Assembly (NCBI GenBank): GCA_001804805.1
Contig: MHBH01000039.1
Span: forward strand, 1-64,000
Direction: 5' to 3'
Source of the DNA: Lentisphaerae bacterium GWF2_49_21
GTDB taxonomy: Bacteria > Verrucomicrobiota > Lentisphaeria > Victivallales > GWF2-50-93
DNA: 64,000 nucleotides
A model generated the notes under the pieces. It had not been told where the DNA came from. It made no database searches and saw only the letters and a list, made by a program, of their open reading frames with translations. Of this stretch, positions 23,082-32,712 are shown piece by piece (positions within the stretch are counted from its first letter, which is position 1; the number at the start of each line of letters is the position of its first letter). The translations under genes and the position numbers were made by a program.

Positions 23082-25407
23082 GCCCATCGGGACAATAGTC
23101 GTGGTATATGAGGATGGAAGCTCCCATGAACTGTCCGTCGTAAACAGGAAAGACGTTGCAAACTGGTGGCAACCGTTTGACCTGGAAAACGGAATAGTTG
23201 CTTGGCAGGGCGAGAATCACAGTTCAACCGTTGGCCTGCATCTTTCGAAATTTCTTCTGGAGAACAAGCCAATTAAGGAATTAAAATTCACTGGTACCGG
23301 GAAAGCAGTCTGGATTGTTGTCGGAGTTTCAATAGGTGACAGCATACCGTTAGTCAAAGAATATACTATTATAGAGAATAATGAATGGAAGCCTTTCAAC
23401 CATAAGCTCGGTATAAAGAAGGACAGCATATTTGATTTTTCCAGCCTTCTTGATGGCCCTGCCGGCAAGCATGGGCGCATCGTAGTCAAAAACGGCTGCT
23501 TTGAATTTGAAAGCAAACCGGGAACCAGGGTTAAATTATTCGGCTGTAATTTATGCTATCAGGCAAATTTCCTATCAAAGACAAAATGCGAGCAGGTTGC
23601 TGAGACTATTTCAAGAAGTGGATATAATTCAGTAAGGTTGCATCATATTGATAAATTCCTTGGAAGTCAGCCACCGCTGAAGTCTACGCAAATAGATGCT
23701 GACATGCAGGACAAACTGGACTATCTATTCTTCTGCCTTAAAAATAAGGGAATCTACATCACTATCGACCTTTATACTGATAGGCTTATAAAAGCTGGAG
23801 ATATTCCTGAAATTGACAAGGACATTAGAATACCTTTTGAATACTTCTGCCTGGTGTCGGAAAACGCCAGGAACAACTGGAAAGAATACAGCAGGAACCT
23901 CCTGACCCATAAAAATCCATACACAGGCATGACCTGGGCCGAAGATCCAGCACTTTTCCAGGTAGGCATACTCAATGAAGACACCATATATGACTCTTGG
24001 GATAAAATACCAGAAGCAAAAAGGCTGTTCGAGAATAAATTCACCGAGTATCTTGAGAAGAATAATATAAAAGTCAAAGACGACATTTCCAAAAAGCAGG
24101 TTTTCGTCCGGTTTCTTTCTTCTCTTCACTCCGATATGATTCAATACGCCAGATTATTTTTCAAAGAGATAAATCTCAAGGCAATTGTTTCCGATGTGAA
24201 TTTCATGGAGCCGATATGCCTGAGCGCCATAAGGAAGGATCTCGATGTGGTGGACAACCATCAATACTGGGATCATCCTGTTTTCCTCGACAAGGATTGG
24301 CAGTTGCCCTTCAAATATAAAAATACAAGTACTATTAAAGAACTGGCTGAGACTCCTAGGTCAATCATGCCGTCAAGAATATTTGGATCACCCTTCACTG
24401 TAACTGAATACAACTACTGTTACCCCAATTCCTACCGTGCCGAGGGAGGAGTTCTCATGGGAGCCTATTCCGCACTTCAGGACTGGGATGCCATATATAG
24501 ATTTGACTACTCAACCCGTGATTATTTCTTCGATAAGGTCTATCCCACCTACAGATTCTCTATAGCTACAGATCCCGTCGGGATTCTTTCAGAGAAAATA
24601 GCATGCATGATGTTCCTCCGTGGAGATATTGCTCCGGCATCCAAGGCGATCCCGTTTATCCTGCGTGATTCAAAAGAAAATCCGCTGGCTGGAATGAAAG
24701 AGAGATATCCTAAGGAATACAGTTTACTAGGCCTATACTCAAAAATAGGAACTGTCATCTACAAAGACGGTGATAAAATGAATCTCATCCCTTCATATTT
24801 TGCATGTGGATTGGATAATATGTCATCTTTGCCTGTTGCTTACTATAAGGCAGGCATCGGTTTCCAGGAATTGCTCGAAGGAATTCCGCTTCAAAAAACA
24901 GGAAGAATTGATTTCCAAGGAAAAAGCTTTGAAAGTGACACTGGCGAGATTGCAATTGATGCCGTTAAAGGAAGCTTTAAAGCTTTTTCTAAAAGAATTG
25001 AATGTTTCTGTCTGCCTGCAAATACCCAAGCCAAGGGACAGTATGTTTTTGTCTCCAACGGTGAAGCCCAGTCGGTTATTTCAGTCACCTCCATGGACGG
25101 AAAGAACCTTCCTGATAGCAGGAGAATTTTAATATTGCATATTAAGGACACACAAAACTCCCAAATTAAATTTCGCGGAACCAGCAGGACAGTTCTTGAG
25201 GACTGGGGGACTCTGCCCATTCTAGTCCGCAAAGGTAAAGCAACTGTGAATATTTCCTTCTTGAACAACAGGAAGACAATATTAAAACCGTTGGAAATAG
25301 ATGGAAGTGCCATGCGTCAGATCAACATGACAGGGGCTGAATATAACCTCTCGACCTTCAATGAGTTCGGGACATGCCTTGCATATGAAATTGAAGTTCT
25401 CGAATAA
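22945..25407 (+). CDS. secreted glycoside hydrolase-like protein, catalytic part (clan GH-A-like)
   Basis: This frame is open from 22945 but genuine coding appears to start near 23007 as the continuation of the preceding frame. After a carbohydrate-binding-like stretch (YLLHGIAWPP, VVVYEDGSSHE) comes a TIM-barrel-like region: VKLFGCNLCYQANFL, SRSGYNSVRLHHIDKF, KNKGIYITIDLYTD. A likely acid/base glutamate is in QVGILNEDTIYDSW and a likely nucleophile in FTVTEYNYCYPNSY, about 150 residues later, as in clan GH-A. The C-terminus is beta-rich. The exact GH family cannot be named. If the shift is real the enzyme is inactive or made by programmed frameshifting. Confidence 0.7.
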   Translation: MARHAWFLLDLRGITSSRRLGIPMNLEKAQALYLLHGIAWPPKDIEPIGTIVVVYEDGSSHELSVVNRKDVANWWQPFDLENGIVAWQGENHSSTVGLHLSKFLLENKPIKELKFTGTGKAVWIVVGVSIGDSIPLVKEYTIIENNEWKPFNHKLGIKKDSIFDFSSLLDGPAGKHGRIVVKNGCFEFESKPGTRVKLFGCNLCYQANFLSKTKCEQVAETISRSGYNSVRLHHIDKFLGSQPPLKSTQIDADMQDKLDYLFFCLKNKGIYITIDLYTDRLIKAGDIPEIDKDIRIPFEYFCLVSENARNNWKEYSRNLLTHKNPYTGMTWAEDPALFQVGILNEDTIYDSWDKIPEAKRLFENKFTEYLEKNNIKVKDDISKKQVFVRFLSSLHSDMIQYARLFFKEINLKAIVSDVNFMEPICLSAIRKDLDVVDNHQYWDHPVFLDKDWQLPFKYKNTSTIKELAETPRSIMPSRIFGSPFTVTEYNYCYPNSYRAEGGVLMGAYSALQDWDAIYRFDYSTRDYFFDKVYPTYRFSIATDPVGILSEKIACMMFLRGDIAPASKAIPFILRDSKENPLAGMKERYPKEYSLLGLYSKIGTVIYKDGDKMNLIPSYFACGLDNMSSLPVAYYKAGIGFQELLEGIPLQKTGRIDFQGKSFESDTGEIAIDAVKGSFKAFSKRIECFCLPANTQAKGQYVFVSNGEAQSVISVTSMDGKNLPDSRRILILHIKDTQNSQIKFRGTSRTVLEDWGTLPILVRKGKATVNISFLNNRKTILKPLEIDGSAMRQINMTGAEYNLSTFNEFGTCLAYEIEVLE

Positions 25408-25524
25408 GCAAATATAACAAGGAGAAAGGATAACAGCCGTGAAAAGAATATATTCTCTGTTGGATGCAATAGGATTTGGACTAAGCATCTCGGATTCGTA
25501 GCGTTTTTATTTACGACGATATCT

Positions 25525-26574
25525 TTGTTTTCGGCGGATGGAGATCTCGAACAAAGATTCAGGAACATGGATAAGAATGGAGACATGAAGATTACCAAGG
25601 AGGAGTTCACCGGTGACAACGAGCTTTTCAAGCGCCTGGATGTAAACGGCGACGGAGTTATCGCCAGGGATGAAGTTCTGGGCGGGGGAAAGGAGGAAAA
25701 GAAGCAAGGCAAGGAGATCAAGCCGGGAGGAATTGCTCCAACAATACTTGATGTCAAATATGGATCCAGGACTAATCAAACACTTGACCTCTATCAGGCA
25801 AAATCGGACAAACCTGCTCCGCTGGTAGTCTTTTTTCATTCAGGAGGCTTTTATAATGGCGATAAGAACGAGGTGAATCCACAGGGATTCCTGCAGTCAG
25901 GAATATCTGTTGCAGCAGTAAATTATACGCTTATTTCAGAAAAGCCGCTTCCCCAGGCCTTACATGATGCCGCCAGGGCGATTCAGTTCCTACGCCATAA
26001 CGCGGGAAAATATGGTATCGACAAAATACGCATATGCGCCTATGGTTATTCAGCAGGAGGATGTATTTCGGTGTGGCTGGCCCTTCATGACGATATGGTG
26101 AATCCCAAGAGTTCAGATCCTGTAGAGTGGGAATCATCGCGAATACTCGCAGCGGCGGGATGGGATGCACAAACAGCTCTGGATCCGGATACTTTGCGAA
26201 AATGGGCAGGTGAAGCCATGCTTAATCCGCGGACAGGTCTTCCCGGAAGATTCGGGGCGGATTCACTGGCTGAATTGGAAGGTCCTCAGTTCAGTAATGC
26301 AGTCCGGGAATCGTCTGCTGTCCAGCACCTTGATGCAAAGGACTCCCCTCTCTTTCTTTCATATGAACACGCAAGCCGGCCTGTGACAGGGGAGACTCCC
26401 TTGTCAATAGTGATACACAATCCTTTGTTCGGGGTGAAGTTCAAGGAGGCTACAGGCAAGGCCGGTCTTGAATGCCATGTCATGATCCAAGGGGTGCTGC
26501 AAGGTGAAAAAGCCGGGAGTAAATACTCAAACGGAGAACAGTTCCTCAAAGACAAAATGGCTCCGGGGCAGTAA
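25525..26574 (+). CDS. EF-hand / alpha-beta hydrolase (esterase) with disturbed start
   Basis: Two EF-hand loops (DKNGDMKITKEE and DVNGDGVIARDE) are followed by an alpha/beta hydrolase of the BD-FAE/HSL esterase type, with oxyanion motif FFHSGGFYNGDK and nucleophile elbow GYSAGG. Such enzymes deacetylate or deferuloylate glycans. In this frame, codons before TTG 25525 read TKHLGFVAFLFTTISLFSA, a good signal peptide without a start codon. AGGAGAAAGG and GTG 25439 lie upstream in a different frame that stops at 25498-25500. So a one-base shift near 25460-25485 has probably separated the start from the rest. It lies just downstream of the other frameshifted gene. Confidence 0.7.
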   Translation: MFSADGDLEQRFRNMDKNGDMKITKEEFTGDNELFKRLDVNGDGVIARDEVLGGGKEEKKQGKEIKPGGIAPTILDVKYGSRTNQTLDLYQAKSDKPAPLVVFFHSGGFYNGDKNEVNPQGFLQSGISVAAVNYTLISEKPLPQALHDAARAIQFLRHNAGKYGIDKIRICAYGYSAGGCISVWLALHDDMVNPKSSDPVEWESSRILAAAGWDAQTALDPDTLRKWAGEAMLNPRTGLPGRFGADSLAELEGPQFSNAVRESSAVQHLDAKDSPLFLSYEHASRPVTGETPLSIVIHNPLFGVKFKEATGKAGLECHVMIQGVLQGEKAGSKYSNGEQFLKDKMAPGQ

Positions 26575-26737
26575 TACGAGTAGCAAGGAGAATGAAATAG
26601 ACAGTTACGAGGGAAAATGTTCCATCTGTGGAAGGATGCTGGGAAAAGGTGATGGTAGGTTTAGGACTGTTGACCGGGTGTTTTGCATAAAATACTATTA
26701 TAAATGCCATCCTCCGTCAAAATCAAGAAGAGCATGA
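26573..26737 (+). pseudogene. degenerate small zinc-ribbon gene
   Basis: YEGKCSICGRMLGKGDGRFRTVDRVFC... matches the product at 40624-40815 (YEEKCSRCGRGLKAGEGRFRMSDQVICVEC) along its length. Here the second CxxC has become CIKY, the start codon is missing and the frame runs in from the end of the esterase gene. It is best read as a decayed copy. Both copies are followed within 50-230 bases by the dispersed palindromic repeat. Confidence 0.55.
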
Positions 26738-26963
26738 GAGATTGTTCCAAGTGGCGAGCCTGCAGAAAACTGGTAAAGGGGATCTGCCAGATCCATTTTA
26801 AGGATATGAATTATTGCCTGCTAGAGGAAGTATTTTGAAGGATAAGGACCTGATAAACAGTTCGACGTCGCTAGAAGAATTAAGTCCGGGGTCTTTCTCC
26901 TCAGAAACCCGGATGTTCCCCCGGCCGGCATCCTTTCTTATACGGGATATGGTACTTTTTTCC

Positions 26964-27022
26964 ACATCTGGGCAACTTTGCCCAGATGTCAGGCGATGTT
27001 AGGGAAATCAGGCGGATTGAAC
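26964..27022 (+). repeat. dispersed palindromic repeat, copy B
   Basis: ACATCTGGGCAA-CT-TTGCCCAGATGT (26964-26989) has perfect 12-base arms, the best of the four copies. The next 33 bases (GTCAGGCGATGTTAGGG... ending GGCGGATTG) match the stretch after copies C and D. The gap 26738-27113 otherwise holds a 6-base hairpin (GGATCT/AGATCC near 26780) and a TCCGGG/CCCGGA pair near 26885-26915, but no gene. Confidence 0.65.
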
Positions 27023-27057
27023 TTACTTTTAAAAATAAAAATTCTAGTAATAAATAC

Positions 27058-27092
27058 TTGACATGATCAATATGTGTACTATTATATACATA
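27058..27092 (+). promoter_or_regulatory. promoter with inverted repeat before the second regulator
   Basis: TTGACA (27058-27063) with TATTAT (27080-27085, 16-nt spacing) or ATTATA one base on. A near-perfect inverted repeat TATGTGTA (27071-27078) / TATACATA (27085-27092) covers the -10 box, so a repressor bound there would block the promoter. The downstream gene, a GntR/LacI-type hybrid, is the likely ligand. The design resembles the promoter at 19.1 kb. Confidence 0.6.
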
Positions 27093-27173
27093 TAATGAAC
27101 AATATAGGAGTTAATGCACAATAATTGTATAATAAATATTGTTGCATGTGTTGACCAGAATAAGGAGAATACC

Positions 27174-28346
27174 GTGATCATAGCAGAAGAGCCCCGGGTG
27201 CTGATGAGCAGTTCGCCAAGAATGCGTATAGCCAGGACATTCAGGGAATGGATTTCCAGCGGAAAGCTTTCAAAGGGTGACAGGGTCCCTGCGGAATACA
27301 GCATTGTCGAAAGCTTCAAGGTCTCGCGCGGTACTGTAAGATCGGCCTTGAAGCAGCTGGAGGAGGACGGCTTGATCAAGATGGAAGCAGGGAGGGGGAG
27401 GATAGTTTCATACGATAATCGCGGTGAAAGCAATTTCCTGTCAAAGACAATCGTGGTACTGTGCCGCCGCGTCGACGACACCAACCAGTTTGTGCATAGC
27501 GGGAAAATGGAGGCGGTTGATGCTGGGATAAATTCAAGGGCCAGGCATCTAAACCTCAATACAATGTTCCTGAATGATGTCAATTATGATGCGGGGTTCA
27601 TAAATGACATAGTAAAGAGCCGCCCCAGGGGAGTTCTCGCTATCCACCATATGGCCGAATCTGAAGAATGGCTGAAGACGCTTGCTTATTTAAAAGAATG
27701 CAAAATACCCGTGATAGTAAACGGTAATGATAGACATCTGGAAAAATATCACCGCATAATATCAGATCATGAGGCAGGCTCGTATGGATTGACCAAATTC
27801 CTGATTTCAAAGGGATGCAGGAGAATCCTCCGGCTTTGGTGCGTGAAAAAGCAGAGTTATTGGCTTAAAGACCGCAATGTCGGATATGAAAGGGCAGTAA
27901 GGGAGGCGGAGCTTGAGTCAATTCCTCCTGTCTATATGGATTCCCTGGCTCCGAGGGACGAATTCAACGAGGATGTTTTCAGGCAGAGGTGCCGTCAATA
28001 CGCCGGATATCTTGTTGAACATGTTGTCTCCAAGAAGCCGATTGATGGAATTATGCTTGTAAGCGACTGCGATGTTTTTCCTGTTGCCTCCGCCTGTAGG
28101 ATGTATGGCAAGGATCCCAACAAGGACGTGGCTATAGTGGGCTATGACAACTACTGGCGCGACTGCAATGAGGCAAGATGGGAACATTACGTGCCCCCGG
28201 CGACGGTTGACAAGAAGAATTTCACTACAGGCGAACAGATGGTGGAGATGCTTATACAAAAATATGAAGACCGCTTGGTTGACAAATCTGAGTGTATAAG
28301 GATTCCGCCCGAGATCATAATCACAAGATCGCGGGAAAGGAAATAA
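27174..28346 (+). CDS. GntR-type regulator with LacI-like sugar-binding domain
   Basis: Start placed at GTG 27174, six bases after AAGGAG; ATG 27114 (AGGAG at only 3 nt) is the alternative. Of 390 residues, about 13-80 form the GntR winged helix ([39 protein letters not shown]). The remainder is a periplasmic-binding-protein-like domain of the LacI/GalR type ([56 protein letters not shown]). This is the AraR-type arrangement: sugar binding releases DNA. It heads a pseudopilin, GH31 and GH-A gene run. Confidence 0.88.
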   Translation: MIIAEEPRVLMSSSPRMRIARTFREWISSGKLSKGDRVPAEYSIVESFKVSRGTVRSALKQLEEDGLIKMEAGRGRIVSYDNRGESNFLSKTIVVLCRRVDDTNQFVHSGKMEAVDAGINSRARHLNLNTMFLNDVNYDAGFINDIVKSRPRGVLAIHHMAESEEWLKTLAYLKECKIPVIVNGNDRHLEKYHRIISDHEAGSYGLTKFLISKGCRRILRLWCVKKQSYWLKDRNVGYERAVREAELESIPPVYMDSLAPRDEFNEDVFRQRCRQYAGYLVEHVVSKKPIDGIMLVSDCDVFPVASACRMYGKDPNKDVAIVGYDNYWRDCNEARWEHYVPPATVDKKNFTTGEQMVEMLIQKYEDRLVDKSECIRIPPEIIITRSRERK

Positions 28347-28356
28347 GGGGGAGGCG

Positions 28357-29076
28357 ATGAAAAAAACGTTTTTCACGCTTATTGAATTGTTGATTGTCAT
28401 TGCAATCATCGCCATTTTATTGGCAATCCTGCTGCCTGCGCTCCAGAAGGCGAAAAGGATGGCCCTTAACGCCTCATGCCAGAGCAATCTGAGACAGATC
28501 GGAATAAGCATTAACATTTACTATATAGACTTCAAGGTGCTGATACCTTCACAGCAGCCGGAGGAAGGATATCCATACTCCGCGCGTTTTGGTTCTCCGT
28601 TGAAATGGGTGAGGCTGGGCGTGTTATATGACAACGATTATGTGGTCAAGCCGGAGATTTTCTATTGTCCCCTGGAAAGCTGGTGGAAGCCGGAAAGGTC
28701 CTTTGAGGCCCGATGGCGTCCAGCGAGTAACACGTCCATCGGATATGCGACACGGGATTATTATTCGCCTTCCCTGCCTGGCTCCATGGCTATACCTTCA
28801 AAACCCCCCGGCTATGGAGCTTATGCCAAGAGAATCAGGAGTTGCCTGATGCCTCTGGTCAGTGATTCAATAGGAGGCGATGCAGGGAATCTGCATTACG
28901 ATTTCGCCCAGGACGGACGGATGGGTTATAACTTCTGCTTCACTGACGGTAGCGTCCAGCTGTTCCCCCTCCAGAATTTCCTCCAGTTTGGACTGACTGT
29001 TTCTCCGGATACTCCATATCTGGCACGGGGATTTTTCAATAATGCCGACACCATCTGGGGATGTAATCTGCCATGA
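28357..29076 (+). CDS. pseudopilin-like H-X9-DG protein
   Basis: GGGGGAGG precedes ATG 28357. The N-terminus [20 protein letters not shown] is a prepilin helix, followed by [20 protein letters not shown]. The extracytoplasmic domain ends near [14 protein letters not shown], a DG-type motif. 239 residues. It lies 10 bases after the regulator gene and its stop overlaps the GH31 start (ATGA), so regulator, pilin and hydrolase are one unit. This repeats the regulator-pilin order seen at 19-22 kb. Confidence 0.85.
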   Translation: MKKTFFTLIELLIVIAIIAILLAILLPALQKAKRMALNASCQSNLRQIGISINIYYIDFKVLIPSQQPEEGYPYSARFGSPLKWVRLGVLYDNDYVVKPEIFYCPLESWWKPERSFEARWRPASNTSIGYATRDYYSPSLPGSMAIPSKPPGYGAYAKRIRSCLMPLVSDSIGGDAGNLHYDFAQDGRMGYNFCFTDGSVQLFPLQNFLQFGLTVSPDTPYLARGFFNNADTIWGCNLP

Positions 29077-31226
29077 AAAAAGACGGGAGAGGGAAAAAAT
29101 CCGAAATCGAAGATATTTATCCTGGAATTGTCAGGCTCCGTTTTGGCAGCCCGGAAAAATTCACACCTTCTTTTTTCAAAAGGCCGGCATCTGATAGAAT
29201 CCTATCATCGATGCCTGTCCCGAAAAAAAGTCATCTTGACATAGACTGTATTGAATTCAGAAAAACCAGCAGGGGATGCCTGCTTGAAATTCCGCTGTCC
29301 TCCGGCGAAGACATCTACGGATTCGGCTCACAGATGAAATCATTCCGGCAGAACGGCAAAAAAAGGACGATAAGGGTGAATTCGGATCCACCATCCGATA
29401 CAGGCGAAACCCACGCCCCCGTGCCCTATTATCTTTCAACTGCAGGCTATGGAATCCTTGTGGACACGGCGCGATATGCCGTCTTCTACTGCGGGACTCA
29501 TGTGAAAAGAAGTTCTGGTAGGAATTCCGGCGGAGGCAAAGCCGGTTGTCTTAGCGACAGGACGGAGGAGCTTTATGGAGGATCGGATTCTCAAAGCAGG
29601 AAGGTCGTCATGGAAATCCCCTCTGCAAAGGGGATTGACATATATTTGTTTTACGGTGATACAGTGCTGGACGCATTGCGGCGGTATATCCTCTTCTCCG
29701 GCGGAGGCTGCTTCCCCCCCATATGGGCGCTTGGCATTCGTTATCGGGGATATACAAAGCTCGACCAGGAGCAGGTGATACAGCTGTGTGAAAGTTTCCG
29801 GAATGACAATATTCCCTGCGACGTATTCGGTCTCGAACCGGGATGGCAGTCCAAGGCATATTCCTGCAGTTATGAATGGGACAAAGTGCGGTTCCCGTCT
29901 CCTGACAGATTGAGGGCAGGATTGAAGGAGCTGGGATACAAAATTAGCCTGTGGGAGCACGCCTTTGTCAATCCTTCATCTCCTGTCTATGGGAAGCTCA
30001 GGCCGTTTTCCGGAGATTATCTTGTTTTCAACGGCCTGGTTCCGGACTTTTCAATTCCAAAGGCGGCTAAAATATTTGCGGACTATCACGAGAAGGAGTT
30101 TGTCAGGAATGGCATATCCTGCTTCAAGCTTGATGAGTGCGACAATTCCGACTACATAAGATCCCCGTGGTCGTTCCCTGAGAATTCATCCTTCCCCGGA
30201 GGGATGGATGGCGAACAGATGCATTCCCTTCTTGGAATCCTGTATCAGAAGACGATAGACGATGTCTACATAAGGAACAATATCCGCAGCTACGGGGAAG
30301 TCCGGTCGTCCCATTGTTTTTCCGCCCCTTATCCGTATGTCCTGTACAGCGATCTGTATGATCACCGGGAATTCGTGAGGGCCCTTGTAAACTGCGGTTT
30401 TTCCGGAATGCTTTGGGCGCCTGAAGTGAAGCACGGGCTCTCTAAAGAGGATTTTATCCACCGTCTGCAGACCGCAGTCCTTTCCCCGCTGGCGCTGGTC
30501 AATGCATGGACGATGGTCCACCCTCCATGGAAGCAATTCAGGCGGGCGGAAAATCAGCGGGGTGAGCTTATGGGAGACCGGAAGGACCTGATAGCTGTGG
30601 TGAAAAAGATATTCCAGTTCAGGATGAGCCTTGTCCCCTATCTCTATTCCGCTTTTTTACGGTATCATCTTGAAGGCATACCGCCGTTCCGCGCCCTTGT
30701 CCTAGATTATCCTGACGACCTGAAATGCCGGGAGATAGACGATGAATATCTTGTCGGCGACAGCATCCTTGCAGCTCCGCTCTTTGCAGAACAGCAGAAG
30801 AGGGAAGTCTATCTGCCGTCCGGCGGGTGGTTTGATTTCAATACAAGGAAATTCTTCCAGGGAAATGCCACATATGAAATCAGTCCTAAGCTTGATGAAA
30901 CCCCAATTTTTGTCAAGGAAAATTCAATCCTGCCTCTGTCCAGTACAAATGAATCCATAGACAAGGACACCTGTTTTAATTTGACGGTTTTGGCCTTTGG
31001 CGATAATCCGGAGCCTTTCAAACTTTGCATCGACGATGGTACAACATTCAATTATGAGAATGGCGATTCAGGCTGGATGGAGCTGTCCTGGGATCGGACG
31101 GCTGGGAAAGGCGTTGCCAAAATCCGTTCAAATTGCCGGATAAAACGCTACAGGATCTCGAAATGGGATCATGTTCAAGCTGCATCGGTTTCCGTGGCAG
31201 GAGCATGCGGCGGGGAAGTGCAATGA
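29073..31226 (+). CDS. glycoside hydrolase family 31 (alpha-glucosidase/xylosidase-like)
   Basis: The 717-residue protein has the GH31 layout: an N-terminal beta-sandwich with [18 protein letters not shown], then the barrel from about 220 ([22 protein letters not shown]), [12 protein letters not shown], and the catalytic segment [14 protein letters not shown] with the nucleophile aspartate. It continues with [13 protein letters not shown] and a C-terminal sheet domain. There is no signal peptide, so it is cytoplasmic and acts on imported oligosaccharides. Substrate (glucose, xylose or galactose at the alpha end) cannot be read. Overlaps both neighbours by 4 bases. Confidence 0.88.
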   Translation: MKKDGRGKKSEIEDIYPGIVRLRFGSPEKFTPSFFKRPASDRILSSMPVPKKSHLDIDCIEFRKTSRGCLLEIPLSSGEDIYGFGSQMKSFRQNGKKRTIRVNSDPPSDTGETHAPVPYYLSTAGYGILVDTARYAVFYCGTHVKRSSGRNSGGGKAGCLSDRTEELYGGSDSQSRKVVMEIPSAKGIDIYLFYGDTVLDALRRYILFSGGGCFPPIWALGIRYRGYTKLDQEQVIQLCESFRNDNIPCDVFGLEPGWQSKAYSCSYEWDKVRFPSPDRLRAGLKELGYKISLWEHAFVNPSSPVYGKLRPFSGDYLVFNGLVPDFSIPKAAKIFADYHEKEFVRNGISCFKLDECDNSDYIRSPWSFPENSSFPGGMDGEQMHSLLGILYQKTIDDVYIRNNIRSYGEVRSSHCFSAPYPYVLYSDLYDHREFVRALVNCGFSGMLWAPEVKHGLSKEDFIHRLQTAVLSPLALVNAWTMVHPPWKQFRRAENQRGELMGDRKDLIAVVKKIFQFRMSLVPYLYSAFLRYHLEGIPPFRALVLDYPDDLKCREIDDEYLVGDSILAAPLFAEQQKREVYLPSGGWFDFNTRKFFQGNATYEISPKLDETPIFVKENSILPLSSTNESIDKDTCFNLTVLAFGDNPEPFKLCIDDGTTFNYENGDSGWMELSWDRTAGKGVAKIRSNCRIKRYRISKWDHVQAASVSVAGACGGEVQ

Positions 31227-32665
31227 ACCGTTCCGGACAGAAAAAGAATCTCTTGAAACGCATGGACAAGTGCGTGGGGGTATGTACACATTTCCAGAGC
31301 AGGGATAACGGCTGGAAGGTGGAAAATCTCCTCCCTCTCATCCAGGCGGCGGGAATAAAAATTGTCCGGCAGGAAATCCACTGGCATCAGGTCGAAAAGA
31401 AGAAAGGCATTTATAAAATCCCGGAAGTATACCAGGAATGGGTTGACAAGGCCTCCGATGCGGGATTGGGCATTATCATGCTACTCTGCTATGGAAATCC
31501 GATATATGAAAACCCGCTTGATCCGTCCGCTTTCGCCAAGTATGCGAAGTTCATGGCCGGGAAATTGAAGGACAGGAACATCATAGCATATGAGATATGG
31601 AACGAGCCTACGAACTTCAGATTCTACGAACAGTATGGTGGCAGCTGGAGTGGAAAATCCCCGTCGTTGTGGAGGGATAAATTCTGCGAACTTCTCGCCA
31701 TGTCCGCAAAGGACATACGGGAGGAGGATGCGGAAACGCCGATTATTACAAACACCGGCGAACCGCAGTTTTTCAATATGATTGAAAATGAAGCTGGGTC
31801 GTTCAAGCATGTAGACGGTGTCAGCCATCACCCCTATCCAGTGATATTTCCCCCCGAGACTATCCCCTACGGCGGCGGACGCATCAGTTCCCAGGATGGA
31901 GTTTCGGTGGCAGACGACGACCATAGTTTCATATCCCTCTTTGAAATGACGCGCAGGTATGCGGAGGAACATCTCAAGCGCGGGTTCAAGACATACGCGA
32001 CTGAATTCGGATTTTCCACCTTCGACCATTCAAGGCATCCCGGTTGGCCTGCCGGATACAGGCAGGAGGCACAGGCCGCGTATATTGTCAGAAGTCTTGT
32101 CCTCGCTTTCGCTGCCGGCGTCCAATCCCCCTGCATCTACGATTTCATGGACGACGGGACGGATCGCTACAACGGCGAGCACAACTTCGGGCTGATAATG
32201 AATGAAAAAAGGGATTATGAGAAAAAACAATCATACCATGCCGTCCGTCGCCTGATCGGCTTTCTCGGAGACAGCTGGACCCATCTGGAAAAGCCTCCCG
32301 CAAACCTGATTGTTGAAAGAACGAATCCCAAGCCGGCCCTTTTCTGGCAGGCACCGGCGCAGGAGCCGTTCCTCCGCATAAGAAGTCCTCAGGCGTTCTG
32401 GTTTGACAAGGGAGATTCAATCCTGGCATTTGTCTGGATGGGAGGAAGGATCGGCGGTGAATTCAATGATCCTCTCGGGAAGATAATATGGGAGCGTCCG
32501 CCCAGGATCATGCCTGTTGAAATAAGGAACCTGGTCACCGGTGAGAAACTGCCGGTGAAACTGTCGCCTCCTGTCCGCTCCGGACAGTTCGGGGAGCGAA
32601 TCATACTTGACGAGATTCCAGTGGGTGGAGCCCCGATAGCCATAAGATGGAAGTATGACAGATGA
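31223..32665 (+). CDS. clan GH-A glycoside hydrolase (GH39/GH5-like)
   Basis: Start placed at ATG 31223 (GGGGAAG upstream, ATGA overlap with the GH31 stop), giving 480 residues; the longer frame lies inside the GH31 gene. The TIM barrel shows VCTHFQSRDNGWKVENLLP, IKIVRQEIHWHQVEK, acid/base glutamate in IAYEIWNEPTNFRF (near 124) and nucleophile in TYATEFGFSTFDHS (near 260). These match clan GH-A spacing, with the IWNEP box as in GH39/GH5/GH51. Cytoplasmic. A short beta-domain closes the C-terminus. Works with the GH31 gene in the same unit. Confidence 0.8.
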   Translation: MNRSGQKKNLLKRMDKCVGVCTHFQSRDNGWKVENLLPLIQAAGIKIVRQEIHWHQVEKKKGIYKIPEVYQEWVDKASDAGLGIIMLLCYGNPIYENPLDPSAFAKYAKFMAGKLKDRNIIAYEIWNEPTNFRFYEQYGGSWSGKSPSLWRDKFCELLAMSAKDIREEDAETPIITNTGEPQFFNMIENEAGSFKHVDGVSHHPYPVIFPPETIPYGGGRISSQDGVSVADDDHSFISLFEMTRRYAEEHLKRGFKTYATEFGFSTFDHSRHPGWPAGYRQEAQAAYIVRSLVLAFAAGVQSPCIYDFMDDGTDRYNGEHNFGLIMNEKRDYEKKQSYHAVRRLIGFLGDSWTHLEKPPANLIVERTNPKPALFWQAPAQEPFLRIRSPQAFWFDKGDSILAFVWMGGRIGGEFNDPLGKIIWERPPRIMPVEIRNLVTGEKLPVKLSPPVRSGQFGERIILDEIPVGGAPIAIRWKYDR

Positions 32666-32712
32666 ATTCTGCGTTACCTGTTGTTTAAACTTAAATACTA
32701 GGAAGGTTAACT

